From Erwinia phyllosphaerae (lineage in GTDB: Bacteria > Pseudomonadota > Gammaproteobacteria > Enterobacterales > Enterobacteriaceae), in the NCBI RefSeq assembly GCF_019132875.1, contig NZ_JAHSPF010000001.1, forward strand, positions 496,001 through 560,000: a DNA stretch of 64,000 bases, written 5' to 3'. The number at the start of each line of letters is the position of its first letter. The first letter of the stretch is position 1. Both the position numbers and the translations under genes were made by a program. The notes beneath the pieces were generated by a model. It saw only the letters and a list, made by a program, of their open reading frames with translations, did not search any database and was not told the origin of the DNA. Below, one piece after another: positions 60,202-64,000 of the stretch.

Positions 60202-62010
60202 ATGATTTTCCGCTGCTTTGGTTTGCTACTGTTCTGTTTAACCGCGACGGCGGCACAAGCTGAGAATATTAATGAAAGCTATGCTTTTGCCCAGCTTGGC
60301 GAGCCGAAATATGCCGTCAACTTTACGCATTATGATTACGTCAATCCGGCCGCGCCAAAAGGCGGTAACATTACGCTTTCCGCTATCGGTACCTTTGATA
60401 ATTTCAACCGCTTCGCCTCACGCGGCAATCCCGCCATGGGAACGGATACGCTTTACGACACGCTGTTTGTCAATTCTGACGATGAGGCGGGCAGCTATTA
60501 CCCGCTGATTGCCGAATTTGCTCGCTATCCGGACAGTTACCGCTGGGTAGAAATCACGCTTAACCCGCAGGCCCGTTTCCAGGATGGCTCGCCGATCGCC
60601 GCAGAAGATGTCGCCTTTACCTTTCATAAATTTATGACGGAAGGCGTGCCGCAGTTTCGCGTGTTTTATAAGGGCGTAACGGCAAAGGCTATCTCTCGGC
60701 TGACGGTACGCCTTGAACTGCCCGCCAGTAATAAAGACATGATGCTGTCGCTGCTGTCGCTGCCCGTATTCCCAAAGAAGTTCTGGAAAGATCATAACCT
60801 TGGTGAACCCCTGGCACAGCCGCCGTTAGGCAGCGGGCCTTACCGCATCAGTGCTTACAAGATGGGCCAGTCCGTTACCTGGTCGCGCGTTAAGGATTAC
60901 TGGGCCGCCAACCTGCCGGTGAACAAAGGGCGTTTTAATTTCGATACGCTGCGTTACGACTATTATCTTGATGACAACGTGGCGTTTGAAGCTTTTAAAG
61001 CGGGGTCTTTTGATTTCCGCGCCGAGGGTTCGGCAAAAAAATGGGCCACGCAGTATCGCGGTAAAAACTTTGAAAATCATTATATTGTGAAAGATGAAAA
61101 GCCAAACACCGTGGCAACGGCAACCAGCTGGCTCGCTTTCAACGTTCAAAAACCGCAGTTTGCCGATCGGCGAGTGCGTGAAGCGCTGTCGCTGGCGTTC
61201 GATTTTGAATGGATGAATAAGGCGCTGTTTTACGGTGCCTACAAGCGAACCCAGAGCTATTTCCAGAATACCGACTATGCGGCAACCGGCTATCCGGATG
61301 CGAAAGAGCTGGAGATCCTGGCGCCGTTTAAAGGCAAAATTCCCGACGACGTTTTCTCACAGCGCTTTCAGCCTTCCCACACCGACGGCAGCGGCTACGA
61401 TCGCGCCAGCCTGCTTAAGGCCACCGACCTGCTGAAGCAGGCAGGCTGGGAGCTGAAAAATCAGCGGCTGGTCAACGTGGCCAGCGGCAAGCCTTTTACC
61501 TTTGAACTGCTGCTACGCAGCGGCGGCAGCGACCAGTGGGTACTGCCTTTTCAGCACAACCTGGCCCGTCTGGGCATCAATCTGGTGATTCGCCAGGTAG
61601 ACAGTTCTCAATATCTGGCGCGGCTGCGTAAGAGCGACTTCGATATGCTGACATCGCCTTATCCGGCAATGCCTTATCCTGATACTAACCTACAAATTTA
61701 CTGGTCAAGCGCCTATCTGAATTCCAGCTATAACCGTCCGCACGTTTCCAGCCCGGTGCTCGACCAGCTGATTGAGCAAATCAATCAGCACCAGGGCGAT
61801 AAAACGGCATTGCTGCCGCTGGGCCGCGCGCTCGACCGAGTGCTGCTATGGAACTATTACATGATCCCAATGTGGTACAGCGCGAACGATCGCTACGCCT
61901 ACTGGGATAAATTTTCTATGCCTGCCGCGCGGCCAGCCTATTCGCTGGGTTTTGACAGCTGGTGGTATGACGTCAACAAGGCCGCGCGTTTGCCGGCCCA
62001 GCGTCGTTAA
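60202..62010 (+). CDS. yejA: YejA, periplasmic oligopeptide/microcin C-binding protein
   Basis: Substrate-binding protein of the YejABEF ABC importer, which takes up formylated peptides and microcin C. The 602-residue precursor starts [20 protein letters not shown] (signal peptide, cleavage before ENINES). It belongs to SBP family 5, with [39 protein letters not shown] and [20 protein letters not shown]. Start ATG 60202 follows GGAGTAGGTTAACGAC. It is followed by yejB after 11 bp. Confidence 0.96.
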   Translation: MIFRCFGLLLFCLTATAAQAENINESYAFAQLGEPKYAVNFTHYDYVNPAAPKGGNITLSAIGTFDNFNRFASRGNPAMGTDTLYDTLFVNSDDEAGSYYPLIAEFARYPDSYRWVEITLNPQARFQDGSPIAAEDVAFTFHKFMTEGVPQFRVFYKGVTAKAISRLTVRLELPASNKDMMLSLLSLPVFPKKFWKDHNLGEPLAQPPLGSGPYRISAYKMGQSVTWSRVKDYWAANLPVNKGRFNFDTLRYDYYLDDNVAFEAFKAGSFDFRAEGSAKKWATQYRGKNFENHYIVKDEKPNTVATATSWLAFNVQKPQFADRRVREALSLAFDFEWMNKALFYGAYKRTQSYFQNTDYAATGYPDAKELEILAPFKGKIPDDVFSQRFQPSHTDGSGYDRASLLKATDLLKQAGWELKNQRLVNVASGKPFTFELLLRSGGSDQWVLPFQHNLARLGINLVIRQVDSSQYLARLRKSDFDMLTSPYPAMPYPDTNLQIYWSSAYLNSSYNRPHVSSPVLDQLIEQINQHQGDKTALLPLGRALDRVLLWNYYMIPMWYSANDRYAYWDKFSMPAARPAYSLGFDSWWYDVNKAARLPAQRR

Positions 62011-62021
62011 GGAGTCAGGTT

Positions 62022-63113
62022 TTGGGCGCTTACCTGCTACGCAGACTTTTACTGGTGATCCCTACGCTGTGGGCGATCATTACCATTAACTTTTTTATTG
62101 TGCAGATTGCGCCGGGCGGCCCGGTCGACCAGGCGCTGGCCAATATCGAATTTGGCCAGTCCACCGGCATGCCCGGCTCTGGCAATACGCCGCAGCACCA
62201 GGGGCGCAATACGCTTAACGCGCAGCCGGGCGACAGCCAGTATCGCGGGTCGCGCGGTCTGGATCCGGAAGTGGTAGCCGAAATCACTAAGCGCTACGGT
62301 TTCGATAAGCCGATGTATCAGCGCTATCTGGATATGCTGTGGAACTATGTCCGCTTTGACTTCGGCGACAGCCTGTTTCGCAGCAGCTCGGTAGTGCAGC
62401 TGATTAAAGAAAGCCTGCCGGTTTCGGTTTCGCTTGGGCTGTGGAGCACGCTGATCATTTATCTGGTGTCGATTCCGCTCGGCATCCGCAAAGCCATTCA
62501 TAACGGTAGCGCTTTCGATATCTGGAGCAGCTCGCTAATTATTATCGGCTACGCTATTCCCTCGTTTCTGTTCGCCACGCTGCTGATTGTGCTGTTCGCT
62601 GGCGGCAGCTATCTGGACTGGTTTCCGCTGCGCGGCCTGGTCTCCCCGCAGTTCGACACGCTGCCGTGGTACGACAAAATCACCGATTATCTCTGGCATA
62701 TTACGCTGCCCGTGCTGGCGACGGTGATCGGCGGTTTTGCCACCTTAACCATGCTGACCAAAAACTCGTTTCTGGATGAGATTCGTAAACAGTATGTGGT
62801 GACGGCGCGCGCCAAGGGGCTGGACGAGAAGAAAATTCTTTATCGGCACGTTTTTCGTAACGCCATGCTGTTAGTGATTGCTGGTTTTCCGGCCACCTTT
62901 ATCAGCATGTTTTTTACCGGTTCGCTGCTGATCGAGGTGATGTTTTCCTTAAATGGCCTGGGCCTGCTGGGCTATGACTCCACTATTCAGCGTGATTATC
63001 CGGTGATGTTTGGCACGCTTTATATCTTTACCCTGATTGGCCTGCTGCTGAATATCCTCAGCGACATCACCTATACGCTGGTCGATCCGCGCATTGATTT
63101 TGAGGGACGCTGA
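62022..63113 (+). CDS. yejB: YejB, ABC permease for oligopeptides/microcin C
   Basis: Membrane permease of 363 residues (DppB type) with about six helices. It starts [18 protein letters not shown]. The region [20 protein letters not shown] and the EAA-type loop [19 protein letters not shown] contact the ATPase YejF. The start is a TTG at 62022, placed 6 bp after AAGGAG; no ATG fits. It overlaps yejE by one base (TGATG). Confidence 0.95.
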   Translation: MGAYLLRRLLLVIPTLWAIITINFFIVQIAPGGPVDQALANIEFGQSTGMPGSGNTPQHQGRNTLNAQPGDSQYRGSRGLDPEVVAEITKRYGFDKPMYQRYLDMLWNYVRFDFGDSLFRSSSVVQLIKESLPVSVSLGLWSTLIIYLVSIPLGIRKAIHNGSAFDIWSSSLIIIGYAIPSFLFATLLIVLFAGGSYLDWFPLRGLVSPQFDTLPWYDKITDYLWHITLPVLATVIGGFATLTMLTKNSFLDEIRKQYVVTARAKGLDEKKILYRHVFRNAMLLVIAGFPATFISMFFTGSLLIEVMFSLNGLGLLGYDSTIQRDYPVMFGTLYIFTLIGLLLNILSDITYTLVDPRIDFEGR

Positions 63114-64000
63114 TGAGCCGATTAAGCCCCGTAAACCAGGCGCGCTGGCAGCGATTTCGCCATAATCGCCGTGGCTATTGGTCGCTGTGGATTTTTGCCG
63201 TGCTGTTCGTGCTCTGTTTAGGATCGGAACTGCTGGCCAACGACAAACCGCTGCTGGTGCATTATGAAAACCGCTTCTATTTTCCGCTGCTGGTGAACTA
63301 CAGCGAAAGCGACTTTGGCGGCCAGCTGGCGACCGCCGCGGATTACCAGGATCCGTGGCTCAAATCCCGTCTTGAGCAAAAAGGCTGGGCTATCTGGGCA
63401 CCGGTACGCTTTGGCGACGGCACCATCAATTTTGCCTCCAGCGTTCCCTTCCCTTCTCCCCCTTCAACGGTGAACTGGCTGGGCACCGATGCCAACGGCG
63501 GCGACGTGCTGGCCCGCATCCTGTACGGTACGCGCATTTCGCTGCTGTTTGGGCTGATGCTGACGCTGATTTCCAGCATCGTCGGCGTCGTAGTCGGTGC
63601 CTGTCAGGGCTACTACGGTGGCCGGGTCGATTTATGGGGCCAGCGCTTTATCGAAGTCTGGTCCGGCATGCCGACGCTGTTTTTAATTATCCTGCTGTCC
63701 AGCGTGATCCAGCCCGGCTTCTGGTGGCTGCTGGCTATCAGCGTGCTGTTTGGCTGGATGCAGCTGGTTGGCGTAGTGCGCGCCGAATTTCTGCGCGCGC
63801 GCAATTTTGATTATATTCGTGCCGCGCAGGCGCTGGGCGTTGGCGACAGAACCATTATGCTGCGCCATATTTTACCCAACGCGATGGTCGCGACGCTGAC
63901 CTATCTGCCGTTTATTCTCTGCGGGTCGATCACGACGCTGACCTCGCTGGACTTCCTCGGCTTTGGCCTGCCGCTGGGTTCGCCCTCGCTGGGCGAGCTG
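63113..64000 (+). CDS. yejE: YejE, ABC permease for oligopeptides/microcin C (truncated by the window end)
   Basis: Second permease of YejABEF, of the DppC type. About 296 codons are visible, beginning [20 protein letters not shown], with NWLGTDANGGDVLARILYGT and SLLFGLMLTLISSIVGVVVG. The EAA loop is AAQALGVGDRTIMLRHILPN. The frame is open to base 64000 and lacks the last residues. ATG 63113 overlaps the yejB stop. The ATPase gene yejF should follow outside the window. Confidence 0.95.
   Translation, partial: MSRLSPVNQARWQRFRHNRRGYWSLWIFAVLFVLCLGSELLANDKPLLVHYENRFYFPLLVNYSESDFGGQLATAADYQDPWLKSRLEQKGWAIWAPVRFGDGTINFASSVPFPSPPSTVNWLGTDANGGDVLARILYGTRISLLFGLMLTLISSIVGVVVGACQGYYGGRVDLWGQRFIEVWSGMPTLFLIILLSSVIQPGFWWLLAISVLFGWMQLVGVVRAEFLRARNFDYIRAAQALGVGDRTIMLRHILPNAMVATLTYLPFILCGSITTLTSLDFLGFGLPLGSPSLGEL

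Overview
The window reads as a chromosomal segment of an Erwiniaceae member (Pantoea, Erwinia or Mixta type). Nearly every core protein aligns closely, from memory, with its Escherichia coli counterpart, and the core gene order follows the E. coli 46-49 minute region: baeSR, trhP (yegQ), yegS, fbaB, thiDM, mrp, metG, yohJK, cdd, sanA, mglBAC, galS, yeiB, folE, frmB/yeiG, lysP, yeiE, yeiH, nfo, fruBKA, yeiW, yeiP, yeiR, lpxT, mepS, rtn, yejABE. No genome was available for comparison, so the genus is inferred. Both ends of the window cut through genes (baeS at the left, yejE at the right).

Region by region. 1-4.2 kb: envelope-stress two-component pair BaeSR, tRNA hydroxylation protein TrhP, a homologue of the small RNA CyaR with its own CRP site, and lipid kinase YegS. 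4.4-10.4 kb: a complete sugar-acid cluster (rspA, rspB, an ACS-type transporter, a mannonate oxidoreductase and the GntR-type regulator rspR) inserted between yegS and fbaB. 10.4-14.3 kb: FbaB, the thiMD thiamin-salvage operon behind a clear TPP riboswitch, and a small hypothetical/GNAT pair. 14.3-22.9 kb: mrp, metG, yohJK, cdd, maeA, and a sanA gene whose 3' end runs into a 312-bp CAG/CAA triplet array. 23-33.9 kb: the galactose transport operon with its regulator galS, yeiB, folE, a decayed MFS gene with a divergent LysR gene, and the formaldehyde detoxification pair frmA-frmB.

33.9-41.1 kb is an accessory island that replaces the cirA position of E. coli. It holds an IS6/IS26-type remnant, an AT-rich mini cluster (a fold-type-I amino acid decarboxylase homologue, an adenylate-forming ligase broken by a frameshift, an EamA exporter and a LysR regulator), an orphan HTH antitoxin with a decayed toxin in front, and a 5'-truncated hypothetical gene. 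Related GC-rich palindromes lie at its edges. 41.2-48.2 kb: a two-gene iron-type ABC transporter behind a Fur-box-like site but without a binding protein, then lysP, yeiE, a DUF1232 gene, yeiH and nfo.

48.4-49.8 kb is a second accessory insertion, a CdiA-CT-like RNase A toxin followed 2 bp later by a CdiI-like immunity gene. 49.9-64 kb returns to core: fruBKA with two perfect Cra operators, yeiW, yeiP, a small fimbrial-like secreted protein, yeiR, lpxT, mepS, the EAL phosphodiesterase rtn (pdeN) and yejABE.

The most interesting places are the RNase A toxin/immunity pair, the decarboxylase-ligase-exporter mini cluster with its broken ligase, and the poly-glutamine microsatellite fused to sanA. 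Carbon-catabolite control recurs: CRP-like sites sit near -41.5 of predicted promoters of cyaR, rspA, cdd, mglB and galS.
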